A stretch of 64,000 nucleotides of DNA, taken from Spirosomataceae bacterium TFI 002 (lineage in GTDB: Bacteria; Bacteroidota; Bacteroidia; Cytophagales; Spirosomataceae). Positions 50,747-61,300 of this stretch are shown in pieces. Position 1 is the stretch's first letter. Every line of letters begins with the position of its first letter. Position numbers and translations under genes: made by a program. The stretch lies in contig LT907983.1 of NCBI GenBank assembly GCA_900230115.1, positions 3,673,001 to 3,737,000 on the forward strand. Reading direction: 5' to 3'. The notes below the pieces were generated by a model. It did no database searches. It was not told the DNA's origin and saw nothing but the letters and a program-made list of their open reading frames with translations.

Positions 50747-53653
50747 ATGCAGGTAAGTCTAACCCAGAAGGAGCAATTTGAAAATCGCCACCACGGCAAG
50801 CGTTCTGAAAACTTGAAAGCAATGCTGGAAGCTGTGAAGGTTGATAGTGTAGATCAGTTAATAGATGAAACCGTTCCGTCGGCAATTCGGCTGAAAAAGA
50901 TCTTGGATTTACCTCCTGCTCAAAGTGAAGTAGAGTTTTTGAAATCTTTCAAAGAAATAGCTTCCAAAAATAAGATTTTTAAAAGTTACATAGGGCAAGG
51001 GTATTATGACACGCATACGCCAAATGTAATCCTTCGTAATATACTAGAAAACCCAGCATGGTATACCGCATATACCCCGTATCAAGCTGAGATCGCACAA
51101 GGAAGGTTAGAAATGCTTTTCAATTTCCAAACTATGATTGCGGAATTGACTGGTATGGAGATAGCAAATGGTTCTCTACTCGACGAAGGAACAGCTGCTG
51201 CTGAGGCAATGTCCATGTTTTATGGAAATAGGAAAGGTGCCAAAAAGAGTGCTCATACATTTTTAATAGCAGATAACTGTTTTGCCCATAGTATTGATGT
51301 GGTAGTAGGTAGAGCAAAACCTATCGGAATTAATATTGAGATTGTTCCCACAAGTGAAATGGATGTCACTAGAAGTGATGTTTTTGGAGTTTTACTTCAA
51401 AATCCAGGAAAGGATGGTGAAATATTGGATTACACTGCATTTATAGAAAGTGCTCACGAATATGATCTTCAAATTGCTGTAGCAACTGATCTACTTGCCT
51501 GTGCTATTCTTAAGCCTGCTGGCGAAATGGGGGCAGATGTAGTTCTTGGTACTTCACAAAGATTTGGAGTTCCTATGGGCTTTGGGGGGCCTCATGCTGC
51601 TTTTTTTGCAGTTAGAGATCAATATAAAAGACAAATTCCAGGAAGAATTATTGGACAGTCGATTGATAGAGAAGGTAATAATGCCTTCCGAATGGCTTTG
51701 CAAACACGAGAGCAACATATTAGAAGAGAAAAAGCAACTTCTAATATTTGTACTTCTCAGGTTTTATTGGCTGTAATATCTGCTGCTTACGGTATATACC
51801 ATGGTAGAGATGGAGTCAAAGAAATTGCAATGCGTACATACGGTTTGGCTCAGTTTTTTGCCAATTCGGTACAAGGTTTAGATTTTCATGTAGTTCACAG
51901 AGACTTTTTTGATACCGTGGTTCTTGATGTAGATTCTTGTAAAGACTTGAAGAAACTAGCAGAAGCGAGAGGAATCAACTTGCGTTATATCAATGAAGAA
52001 TTAGTAGGTGTTTCGTTTGACGAAAATAAGACATTAGAAGATGTAGGTGAATTGCTAGAGCTTTTTGGTGAATTAAGAGGCCAAAGAGTGATGATGAACT
52101 TAAAAGGAGAAATTGCACTAGATATTCCTGAAGGTTTAATGAGAACAACCACTTATTTAAACCATCCAGTATTTAATAGCTATCATACTGAGCATGAGAT
52201 GTTGAGATATCTCAAAACGCTTGAAAATAAAGACTTATCGCTTGTTCATTCAATGATTTCGCTTGGTAGTTGTACCATGAAATTGAATGCAACTGCAGAA
52301 ATGATTCCAGTTACTTGGCCAGAAATAGGCGGCTTACATCCTTTTGCTCCAGCAGATCAAACACTAGGTTATAAAGAGATATTTGCAAACTTGAGAAAGT
52401 GGCTTTGTGAAGTTACAGGATTTGATGCGATGTCATTGCAACCTAATAGTGGTGCACAAGGTGAACTTGCAGGCTTAATGGTGATAAGAGCATATCACGA
52501 AAGCAGAGAAGATGAACATAGAAATGTAGCTTTAATACCATCTTCGGCTCATGGAACTAACCCAGCATCAGCAGTAATGGCTGGTATGAATGTGGTGGTA
52601 ACTAAATGTGACGAGAACGGGAATGTTGATATTGCTGATCTAAAGGAAAAAGCAGAAAAGTATAAAGACAACCTATCATGTTTAATGATTACATATCCTT
52701 CTACTCATGGAGTTTTTGAAGAAGGAATCATTGAGATATGTAAAATTATCCATGCAAATGGAGGACGTGTTTATATGGATGGTGCAAATATGAACGCTCA
52801 GGTAGGCCTTACTTCGCCAGCCAACATTGGAGCAGATGTATGCCACTTAAATTTGCATAAGACTTTTTGTATTCCTCACGGTGGCGGTGGACCCGGAATG
52901 GGACCTATCGGAGTTGTGAAAGATCTTGCTCCGTTTTTGCCAGGTCATGTTTACAAGAAAGAAATAGAGCATAGCACATCGGACGAGTATTCATTTGGAG
53001 CAATACACGCTATTTCAGCAGCACCATGGGGAAGCTCAAGCATATTGCCAATTTCGTATGCATACATTGCAATGATGGGTGGTGAAGGTTTGACAAATGC
53101 GACAAAGAATGCCATTTTGAATGCGAATTATATCAAATCTAGGCTCGAAGGCCATTTCGACATCCTTTATTTAGGAGCAAATGGACGTTGTGCACACGAA
53201 ATGATTGTTGAATGTCGTCCATTTAAAGCATCTGCAGGAGTGGAAGTTGAAGACATTGCTAAGCGTTTGATGGATTATGGTTTTCACTCACCCACAGTTT
53301 CTTTTCCAGTAGCTGGAACATTAATGATTGAACCTACGGAGTCAGAATCCAAAGAAGAGCTTGATCGTTTTTGCGATGCATTAATTGGTATTAGAAATGA
53401 GATCAGAGAAATAGAGAATGGCGATTATCCAAAAGATAATAATGTACTTACCAATAGTCCGCATACGATGAGGACTGCACTTACTGAGAATTGGACTTTG
53501 CCTTATTCTCGTGAAAAAGCAATATTCCCAGTACCTGGTCTTAAATACAATAAGTTTTGGCCATCGGTGAGTAGAATTGATTCTGCTCATGGTGACAGAA
53601 ACTTGATTTGTACTTGTGCACCAATAGAAAGTTACGAAACGGCTGAAGCCTAA
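50747..53653 (+). CDS. gcvP: glycine dehydrogenase (aminomethyl-transferring), P-protein
   Basis: The 968-residue PLP enzyme decarboxylates glycine in the glycine cleavage system. It is the long single-chain form with two homologous halves. The PLP lysine is K705 in NLHKTFCIPHGGGGPGMGPIGV, and SLGSCTMKLNATAEM, QPNSGAQGE and MDGANMNAQVG are conserved. I use ATG 50747 (MQVSLTQKEQFENRHHG); the frame extends to a TTG at 50714, but that lies inside the promoter box. No other gcv gene is nearby. A strong terminator follows. Confidence 0.97.
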   Translation: MQVSLTQKEQFENRHHGKRSENLKAMLEAVKVDSVDQLIDETVPSAIRLKKILDLPPAQSEVEFLKSFKEIASKNKIFKSYIGQGYYDTHTPNVILRNILENPAWYTAYTPYQAEIAQGRLEMLFNFQTMIAELTGMEIANGSLLDEGTAAAEAMSMFYGNRKGAKKSAHTFLIADNCFAHSIDVVVGRAKPIGINIEIVPTSEMDVTRSDVFGVLLQNPGKDGEILDYTAFIESAHEYDLQIAVATDLLACAILKPAGEMGADVVLGTSQRFGVPMGFGGPHAAFFAVRDQYKRQIPGRIIGQSIDREGNNAFRMALQTREQHIRREKATSNICTSQVLLAVISAAYGIYHGRDGVKEIAMRTYGLAQFFANSVQGLDFHVVHRDFFDTVVLDVDSCKDLKKLAEARGINLRYINEELVGVSFDENKTLEDVGELLELFGELRGQRVMMNLKGEIALDIPEGLMRTTTYLNHPVFNSYHTEHEMLRYLKTLENKDLSLVHSMISLGSCTMKLNATAEMIPVTWPEIGGLHPFAPADQTLGYKEIFANLRKWLCEVTGFDAMSLQPNSGAQGELAGLMVIRAYHESREDEHRNVALIPSSAHGTNPASAVMAGMNVVVTKCDENGNVDIADLKEKAEKYKDNLSCLMITYPSTHGVFEEGIIEICKIIHANGGRVYMDGANMNAQVGLTSPANIGADVCHLNLHKTFCIPHGGGGPGMGPIGVVKDLAPFLPGHVYKKEIEHSTSDEYSFGAIHAISAAPWGSSSILPISYAYIAMMGGEGLTNATKNAILNANYIKSRLEGHFDILYLGANGRCAHEMIVECRPFKASAGVEVEDIAKRLMDYGFHSPTVSFPVAGTLMIEPTESESKEELDRFCDALIGIRNEIREIENGDYPKDNNVLTNSPHTMRTALTENWTLPYSREKAIFPVPGLKYNKFWPSVSRIDSAHGDRNLICTCAPIESYETAEA

Positions 53654-53661
53654 AAAATAAG

Positions 53662-53686
53662 AGCCACTTTCGGGTGGCTTTTTTTT
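53662..53686 (+). terminator. intrinsic terminator after gcvP, touching the pabB start
   Basis: AGCCAC (53662-53667) and GTGGCT (53674-53679) form the stem with loop TTTCGG, followed by eight T up to 53686. The candidate pabB ATG begins at the very next base, so this terminator leaves no leader for that start. Confidence 0.88.
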
Positions 53687-54700
53687 ATGATTGACTCCAA
53701 GAAAAGTCCTGTATTCGAAAAAATGAATAGGTTGGGAAAACTAAGAACTCCTTTTCTATTTGTATTGGATTTTGAGCTCAAGAAACCTTTCGTATTAGCC
53801 TTGCACGAAATTGACTCTACGGAGATCAAATATGCCATAGAAGATGGTTTTTTGGAGTATAGGAACTTTGATGTTTTAGCTAATAAGAAAGTAGATTTTA
53901 GGCTAAAAAAAAGCCCTTTGGCGTATGAGAAGTACCAAGAAGCTTTCGCGATAGTAAAAGAAAATCTCGCATTTGGAAATAGTTTTTTAACAAACCTTAC
54001 TTCCGAAACTCCAATAGAAATAAACTCAGCTTTAGATGAACTGATTGATTATACTAAAGCAAAATATAAGCTGTTTGTAAAAGATCAATTTGTGTGCTTT
54101 TCACCAGAAACCTTTATTCAGATTCGTGAAGATGGCGTAATGGCAAGTCAGCCAATGAAAGGGACTATTTCCGCAGAAATAGAGAATGCAGAACAGGTGA
54201 TTTTGGCTAATGAAAAAGAGAAATACGAGCACACCACTATTGTAGACTTGATTAGAAACGATGTCAGTTCGGTAGCAGAAAAAGTATGGGTGGAGCGATT
54301 TCGCTATTTGGAAAGTATCAGAAAGGAAGATGGGAGTGAGTTGTTGCAAGTTAGCAGTGAAATACGAGGAACATTGACCGAAAACTGGAATGAGAATTTA
54401 GGAGATATATTTGAAAAACTATTGCCTGCAGGCTCTATAAGTGGTGCACCCAAAGACAAAACAATAGAGATAATTCAAAATGCCGAGAAACTCACTTACG
54501 CCAATGGTGAAAGAGGATTTTACACTGGTGTGTTTGGTGTTTTCAATGGGGAAGCTCTAACTTCGGCTGTCATGATTAGGTTTATAGAGCAGCGAAATGG
54601 AAAACTTTACTTTAAAAGTGGGGGAGGAATTACGAGTAGGAGCGATGCACGTGACGAATACGAAGAACTAATTTCGAAAATATATGTCCCCTTGCATTGA
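53687..54700 (+). CDS. pabB: aminodeoxychorismate synthase component I
   Basis: The 337-residue chorismate-binding enzyme joins the amino group to chorismate on the way to p-aminobenzoate and folate. The lysine K158 in QPMKGTIS identifies the aminodeoxychorismate type, as in the PIKGT motif. TTIVDLIRNDVSSVAEKVWVERF and LPAGSISGAPKDKTIEIIQNAE, then GFYTGVFGVF, complete the active site. It lacks the long N-terminal domain of anthranilate synthase. The start is uncertain: ATG 53687 directly abuts the gcvP terminator, while ATG 53723 (residue 13) would allow a short leader after a box TATGATTG at 53686. It overlaps pabC by 17 bp. Confidence 0.9.
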   Translation: MIDSKKSPVFEKMNRLGKLRTPFLFVLDFELKKPFVLALHEIDSTEIKYAIEDGFLEYRNFDVLANKKVDFRLKKSPLAYEKYQEAFAIVKENLAFGNSFLTNLTSETPIEINSALDELIDYTKAKYKLFVKDQFVCFSPETFIQIREDGVMASQPMKGTISAEIENAEQVILANEKEKYEHTTIVDLIRNDVSSVAEKVWVERFRYLESIRKEDGSELLQVSSEIRGTLTENWNENLGDIFEKLLPAGSISGAPKDKTIEIIQNAEKLTYANGERGFYTGVFGVFNGEALTSAVMIRFIEQRNGKLYFKSGGGITSRSDARDEYEELISKIYVPLH

Positions 54701-55301
54701 GTCAATAAAGCTAATAAATGGAGTGATGCCATTATTGGAGTGGCATGAAAAACGTTTCAGAGAAACTTCAGCATTACTTTATGCTATTCAAAGAAGAAAA
54801 ACTTTAGCTCAATATTTTGATCAGCTAGCTATGCCAACTAAAGGCCTGTATAAGGTAAGGGTAGTTTACAGTAAATCGAAAGTGAAAGTTGAATGGGCGA
54901 AATATACATTAAGTAAACATCAAACAGTAGAGCTACGAACTGATAATGAAATTTCTTATCCAACCAAAAATGAGAATAGACTACTTCTTAACCAGCACAA
55001 AGCAGCTACGAATGCCGATGATTTCATAATTGTGCAGCATGGTAAACTTACCGATGCATGGTATAGTAACATCGCTTTACTGAAAAATGGAAAGTGGTAC
55101 ACACCTTCCACTCCATTACTAAATGGGGTGAAAAGAAAGTCTTTAATTACGACAGATTCTTTGGAAGTAAAAGAAATAAAAGCTGTTGATATTTCAACTT
55201 ACGAACAAATTGCCTTTATCAATGCCATGAGAGATTTCGAAAAAAAGTATAACTTTCGGGTAGAAGGAAATATGCTTTATCTTACAGAAGTCCCACAATG
55301 A
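54684..55301 (+). CDS. pabC: class IV aminotransferase, probable aminodeoxychorismate lyase
   Basis: This 205-residue PLP-fold IV enzyme is likely to release pyruvate from aminodeoxychorismate. The PLP lysine is probably K95 in SYPTKNENR, aligning with KHLNR of E. coli PabC. ATNADDFIIVQHGKLTDAWYSNIALLKNGKWYTPSTPLLNGVKRK is the conserved cofactor region. It is shorter than E. coli PabC (269). It starts 17 bp inside pabB, which strongly supports the folate role over branched-chain or D-amino acid transamination. Confidence 0.87.
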   Translation: MSPCIESIKLINGVMPLLEWHEKRFRETSALLYAIQRRKTLAQYFDQLAMPTKGLYKVRVVYSKSKVKVEWAKYTLSKHQTVELRTDNEISYPTKNENRLLLNQHKAATNADDFIIVQHGKLTDAWYSNIALLKNGKWYTPSTPLLNGVKRKSLITTDSLEVKEIKAVDISTYEQIAFINAMRDFEKKYNFRVEGNMLYLTEVPQ

Positions 55302-55762
55302 AATACACTTTACTGCTTGCAATCGTACTATTTGGGAGTTCATGTTCCATGAAAAACTACTCTCAAATGAAACCTAATAGCTATTATTTAGTGGATATAG
55401 TTGACTTTGAGGATTTCTCTGAAGTGATTTTGGAGAAAGCAGTGAATAAAAGTAAAGCTACCTTGCTACTGAATGAAGAAAACGGAGATTTTACCGGGCA
55501 ATTAAACGGAATAGCTTTTTCTGGGAATCTTGAATTGGGAAAAACTTCTTCTGGATTTGTGAAAGGCTTTTATGTCGCTACTCAGTTGGGTTACTTACAA
55601 AGCGGAAGTCATGATGATAAATCATTCGACGCTTTTACTTCTAAACTCGCCAACGCAAAGCGGTTGTATTTCTACAATAACGCTTTGATTGATGGCAAAT
55701 GGGCTGTACTTGAAATTAGTATTGAAGGTGATAGTAAAATGATGTTTTTGAAAAAGAAGTAG
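55298..55762 (+). CDS. small lipoprotein of unknown function
   Basis: The 154-residue protein has a lipoprotein signal (LFGSSCSMKN, C16). The body is predicted to be beta-rich (ATLLLNEENGDFTGQLNGIAFSGNLELG), loosely like META/HslJ-type envelope proteins, but I do not recognise a family. Its ATG overlaps the pabC stop by 4 bp (ATGA), so it is translated with the folate genes, an odd partner for an envelope protein. It converges on the TonB-dependent receptor gene. Confidence 0.75.
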   Translation: MKYTLLLAIVLFGSSCSMKNYSQMKPNSYYLVDIVDFEDFSEVILEKAVNKSKATLLLNEENGDFTGQLNGIAFSGNLELGKTSSGFVKGFYVATQLGYLQSGSHDDKSFDAFTSKLANAKRLYFYNNALIDGKWAVLEISIEGDSKMMFLKKK

Positions 55763-55803
55763 GTTTCCTACTGAGTCTTTTTTCCAAATACAATCTCACT
55801 TCA

Positions 55804-58116
55804 TCAAAATTCAATCCTATAATTAAGCATTGGAATCATGCCAAGCTGATATTTGGTTTTGACCTCTCCCAAGAACGAATCATAATACTTATAGGATACG
55901 TTTTGATAGTTAGCTAAATTCTGAATATCGAGCGACCACATGATGTTTTTCTTTCCTTTGTTTTTACGGAAATACACTCGAATGTCAGGTCTGAAGTAGT
56001 CAGGATTACGATCAAGTAGTGGTTGAGAATAATCGAATATTGTAGTGCCTTTTGTTTTAGATTGTGCCACATCTATTACGTAGTTTCTAAATCCACCCAT
56101 CCAAACTATTCGAGTATTAGCACCTATGATATTGTCTTTCTTAGTTGTCCATTCTTTACCAATTGTAAAGTTGAAAATGAAATCTCCGCTATATTTAGTG
56201 TCGTAGTAATTTCCATCGGCTGCTTCAAACTCCGATTTATACAAAGTAGTGTTCACCAAAGCGAATAAACCTTTATCTAAGTATCTCTGATACGAGAGTT
56301 CAACTCCATAGTTTCTTGCTCTACCATCTGTAGCAGTAAAGGAGTTACCCAAAAAGTCTCGAGCCGATGAAAACTCAAATAAGTCATTGAGGTTTGTTTC
56401 AGTAAAAAAGCTCGATCCTGTGGTACTTGAAAATAATGTAGAGGTGTTGATTTGGTAAAATGCCTCAGCTTTTATTTTGGATAAATTGTTTAGCGTATTT
56501 GCTAAATTTAGTACAAATTGATCTGATTTCAGGGGTGTGATAAATTCAAGTCCTCTTAAATTACTTAGCTGTGAATGTTTGCCATAAGCTGCATTCAGAC
56601 CAAGGTTCTTACTGATTTGATAAGCAAAAGAAAGTCTTGGCTCAAGCGTTGAATAACTATCATAAACACTACCTCCAGGTAAATAATTGACATTGTGAAG
56701 TCCGAGAACTAGGGAAGCTTTATCTCCTAAGCCCTGGGTGTATGTAAAATATGGCTGAATGGTATTTGAAACTATTGCTCTTTCATTGTTAATGACATTC
56801 AGGCTACTATTGTCCAAGAAGTTTCTGGTCAAAAACAACCCTGCTTTTAGGCTATTATTTGTACTGATTTTCTTCTGAATAGAACTTGTATACGTTAATA
56901 TTTCATTTATGTCAAAATCTTGGAAGCCACCGTTATTTGGAATGTACTGCTCTCTTTCGACAGATGATGTTGAATAAACCAAAGCACTTTTCCATAATAG
57001 GTTATTTTTGAAAGCCTTCTGATGTGTTCCACCGAATGCTACCATTTTACCATAATAATCAATAACACTTAGGTCTTTCTCTTCTTGCGGTCCAAGTCCA
57101 TCTTCATCATCAAAAGCAAATTCGTTTGAGTTCAAGCCTCCCATTGCAAACACTGAAAATTCACCAGCCTTTTTGGTTGGGAAAGATAGATTCACTGCTA
57201 AGTCTTGGAACTTGATTGTTTCACCTCCAAAACTCAAACCTCCTAAGGCAAGCAAGCCCGTGAAGGAATAACGATAATTGATAAGGTAAGAGCTTCCATT
57301 TTTCTTAGAAAGTGGCCCTTCTGATGATAAGTCTACGCCAATTAAACCTGCTTGAACTGTATGTTCGTATTCTTTATTATTTCCTTTGCGTAATCGCATG
57401 TCCATAACACCACTGAGGGCATTTCCGTATTCTGCTGGAAAAGCTCCTGTGAGGAAATTCATATTACCCAGCATTTGACCTGAGAGCATATTTGTTCCTC
57501 CTGCATTGGCTGCAGGCTGATCGCTAAATGTACCGGCATTCGCAAGGTGGTTGGGATTCACAATCTCAAGACCTTCAAGTCGCCATTGAAGTCCATTTGG
57601 ATTGTTTCCTCTTATACTCATGCCATTGGCTTGGTCATTGGTATTGGCAACTCCGGGGAAAGTAAAAGCTAATCTTGCTGGATCATAGAAAGTAGCAGGT
57701 AATCTCATCACTTGCTCCATGCTTATGCTTTGTAGGCTGGTCACTGCCCCGCTAAGGTTTGGGCTGGCTGCTGTTACTTTTACTTCTTCTAACTGGCGTA
57801 CTTCCGACTCTAGGTAGATATCTAGTTGGTTTGTTTTACCGGCTTTGATCAAAATTTCTTTGATGATTTGGGTTCCGTGACCCACTGAGCTTATTTGTAA
57901 CTCAATCCTACCCAATGGGAGTTGAGTAAATTCAAATTCTCCTTTTGCGTTTGTTTCGGTTCTTAGGTCTTTTCCTATAACTTCTACTCTTGCCTTTTCA
58001 ATTTTTTCATTGCTGAAGGCATCACTTACAGATCCTCTTAAAACACCATTTTCTTGAGCAAACGAAATATTTATTGCTGCTAAGAAGATAGTCACCAAAC
58101 TAAAAATCAATTTCAT
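55804..58116 (-). CDS. TonB-dependent receptor with CarboxypepD_reg domain
   Basis: The 770-residue outer-membrane receptor starts at ATG 58116, preceded by GAGAGG, rather than at 58176; this gives a clean signal peptide ending NISFAQ. A carboxypeptidase-regulatory-like domain (23-105, GVLRGSVSDAFSNEKIEKARVEV) precedes the plug (about 125-225, MRLPATFYDPARLAFTFPGVANTNDQANGMSIRGNNPN). The rest is a beta-barrel with the Phe at the end (NYRIEF). The substrate is unknown; no SusD-like partner is adjacent, so a siderophore, vitamin or peptide substrate is as likely as a glycan. Confidence 0.9.
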   Translation of the reverse strand: MKLIFSLVTIFLAAINISFAQENGVLRGSVSDAFSNEKIEKARVEVIGKDLRTETNAKGEFEFTQLPLGRIELQISSVGHGTQIIKEILIKAGKTNQLDIYLESEVRQLEEVKVTAASPNLSGAVTSLQSISMEQVMRLPATFYDPARLAFTFPGVANTNDQANGMSIRGNNPNGLQWRLEGLEIVNPNHLANAGTFSDQPAANAGGTNMLSGQMLGNMNFLTGAFPAEYGNALSGVMDMRLRKGNNKEYEHTVQAGLIGVDLSSEGPLSKKNGSSYLINYRYSFTGLLALGGLSFGGETIKFQDLAVNLSFPTKKAGEFSVFAMGGLNSNEFAFDDEDGLGPQEEKDLSVIDYYGKMVAFGGTHQKAFKNNLLWKSALVYSTSSVEREQYIPNNGGFQDFDINEILTYTSSIQKKISTNNSLKAGLFLTRNFLDNSSLNVINNERAIVSNTIQPYFTYTQGLGDKASLVLGLHNVNYLPGGSVYDSYSTLEPRLSFAYQISKNLGLNAAYGKHSQLSNLRGLEFITPLKSDQFVLNLANTLNNLSKIKAEAFYQINTSTLFSSTTGSSFFTETNLNDLFEFSSARDFLGNSFTATDGRARNYGVELSYQRYLDKGLFALVNTTLYKSEFEAADGNYYDTKYSGDFIFNFTIGKEWTTKKDNIIGANTRIVWMGGFRNYVIDVAQSKTKGTTIFDYSQPLLDRNPDYFRPDIRVYFRKNKGKKNIMWSLDIQNLANYQNVSYKYYDSFLGEVKTKYQLGMIPMLNYRIEF

Positions 58117-58336
58117 ACAAACCTCTCTTTTAATCATTTTCACTATTCTATTTTTCAACGAAATTATCAGATTCAAATATAACGTGTATTATGCTTTAAT
58201 AAATCCTATAAATAGAAGCTTTTTAGTTTTAAGGAAAGATTTGTTGTATTCTATAGTTTTCGCTTCTCAAAACAGTGTAATTTTAACTATTAGTCTATTC
58301 CATTAGATGCCTAATGGACACAACAGAATTTCATCA

Positions 58337-61300
58337 ATGTCTGAATATAAAATTTACAGCTCTTCTGCAGGGTCAGGAAAAACATTCACACTTACCCGGG
58401 AGTACCTACGTTTGCTTTTGGAGCAAAACGATAAGGGGTATTTTCGTCATATCCTTGCCATCACATTTACCAATGACGCCGCCCTGGAAATGAAAAACAG
58501 GGTTTTGCAAACTCTTAGGCATATTGCGATACCTGATGATCCTGAAGCTGCTAAATCGGATGTTTTGAAGTCTCAGTTGCTCAGTATTTTGGGAATAGAA
58601 GAGGTAGAGTTGCAAAAGAGAGCTTACGCTACTTTTCATCAGATTATTCAGGATTATGCCGATTTTCATATTCGCACCATCGATAGTTTTACCAATCAAA
58701 TCTCACAAACTTTTGCACTGGATTTAAATATCCCTTACAACTATGAAATTCTCTTTGAGAACGAAAAGTTGATCGAACAAGCAATTTTGGAGGTTTTTCA
58801 AGCCATTGGGACAGAAGATGGAACATTTTTAACTCAAGTGGTTCAAGACTTTGCAAATGAAAAATTAGATGCTGGTAAAAGCTGGCAAAACCTAATTCCT
58901 GAGTTGGTGGAATTTGTCGCAGATGCACTAAGGGACAAAAACTATGCTTTAATCCAAAAGAACGATGGCATAGAAAGCGAAGGCTTTTACTTTATCAAAG
59001 GAAAGATCAATGGCTATCTCAAAGCGTCTCATGACAAAGTGAATACCATTGCTAGCAATGCGATAAACTTAATTGAATCTGCAGGTTTGATTAGGGAAAG
59101 TTTCAAGTATGGGAAATCAGGTGTTGCAAACTTATTTTATAAAATAGTAAATGATCCCAAAGATGCATTTGATACTAAAAGCTACGGGACAAGGGTTTAT
59201 AATGCCATTGACAATGATGACTGGTGCAAAAAAGGAGTTCCAGAGGAAAATACCATAGATGAAATAAAAGAAGAACTCACCTATTTTATACGTCACCTCA
59301 TTCAGATTTCGGAAACAGAACAGACCAAGTATTTTACTTTTAATGCCATAGGTCCTCGTATGCATTACCTCGCAATGCTATCAATGGTACTGAAGGCATA
59401 TTACAAGATTCTGCATGAAAATAACCAAGCTAACTTGAGCGATATCAATCAACGAATCGCACGAGTAGTTGCCAATGAGCCTATTCCATATATTTTTGAG
59501 CGACTTGGGGAGCGATACAATCATATCTTGATAGATGAGTTTCAAGATACATCCGAGATTCAGTATTTTAATTTACTTCCACTTGTGGGTAATGCTCTTT
59601 CCAAAGGCTATTTCAACATGTTGGTAGGTGATCCAAAACAATCTATCTATAGATTTAGAGGAAGTAGGGCTGACCTCATGATTCATCTATATGGAAAAGA
59701 CTCACAAAAAATAGTAGAAGAATACGAGCTCAATCAAAATCAAATGGAGCAATTGGTTGCCAGTAACCAATACCTCAGCCCCAACAATCTGAAACAAAAT
59801 TTCCGTTCAAAAAAGGAAATTGTAAAGTTCAATAATGACTTTTTCTCGTTTATAAGAGATAAAAAAGAAATTCCAATAGTGAAAGCGGCTTATGCCGATA
59901 TTGAGCAAGAGTTCAATGATTTTAATGACGGAGCACATGTAGAAGTCCGCTTTATTGATGGAAGGAATAAGGCAGAAAGTACACCTCAATATTTAGAAGA
60001 AATAAAAAGTATAATTGATCAAAAACTAGCTCAGGGTTATGTCTTCAAAGACATTGCAGTTTTGGTTCGCAAGGGAGCAAATGCAAGACTGACGGCAGAA
60101 TATTTGAAATCTTTTGGATTGCCTATCAGTTCGTCGGATTCGCTTTTGGTCAAAAACAACTTGGCTGTAGCTGCCATCATCGCAGCTGTGCATGCTTTCT
60201 TGAGTCCATTGAATATTGCTGCACAAGAAACAGCTATTTTACTTTATTGTAGGGTCAAAGGCCTTGCATTACCGCAAGAGATAAAAGAATCAGCTTTTGA
60301 GTTTTTCGAAAAACTTGGGCTTGGTTTTGATAAACAATTATTGAGCACTTTTGGCTTGTATCAAATCCACGAATCAGTGGCTAGTAGATTAGGAGTGATG
60401 CAAGATGGTTCTCATTTGCCTTTCATTTTTACTTTGTTGGACGAGGTGCAGAGCTTCGTGAAAAGTAGCGGAAATAATTTTCAAGAATGGCAAAAGCACT
60501 GGAATATTAAACAGGAGAAACTTTCGCTAACTTCATCTGCCCCCAATGCGATTCAAGTGGGTACCATTCACAAAGCAAAAGGACTTGAGTATCCAGTGGT
60601 AATTGTTCCATTTATAGATTGGGATATGAAATTGACCAAGCTTCATTGGTTTTCTACCGATAGTGTGCCCTACACCGAACTCACTACCAAAACAGGGAAA
60701 TTGCTGGGAGCAGCACCAGTTTATGCCGGATCTAGCTTATCAAATGCGAGTTTTGCAAGTGAGTACGAAAAAGAGGATGAGCTAAAAACACTAGAAGAAC
60801 TGAATACACTTTATGTAGCTTTTACTCGTCCTGTGGATGCCCTCTACATGATCACAAGTGGAAGTGGAATAGGGCAGTTTTTGAAAGAATACTGTCCAGC
60901 AACTGGCAGCCACATTCACTTATTTGCCGAAAACCTAAATCCGCAAGTGAAGCCGAAGGTTACCGAAGAGGCATATGTACTTGATCATATTACAAGTAAC
61001 GAAAACATAGGAAACATTGCCATACAGTCTGCTCTAGGTAAGGTTTACGATGGTGAAAGTCAACTTAAACGTGGAAACCTTGTTCATGCTTTATTTTCTC
61101 TTATTCATACCAAAGACGATCTAGACGAAGCATTACGAAAGATGATTTTTGATGGATTGATCAGCGATGGAGAAAAAGCAGAACTAAAAATCTATGCTCA
61201 AGAGATTCTTGTGCACCCACAAGTTGCTCCGTTTTTTGAAGGTGAAATAGAAGTAGAAAACGAGCGTGATATTTTGGTACAGGATCATAAAATCGCCCGC

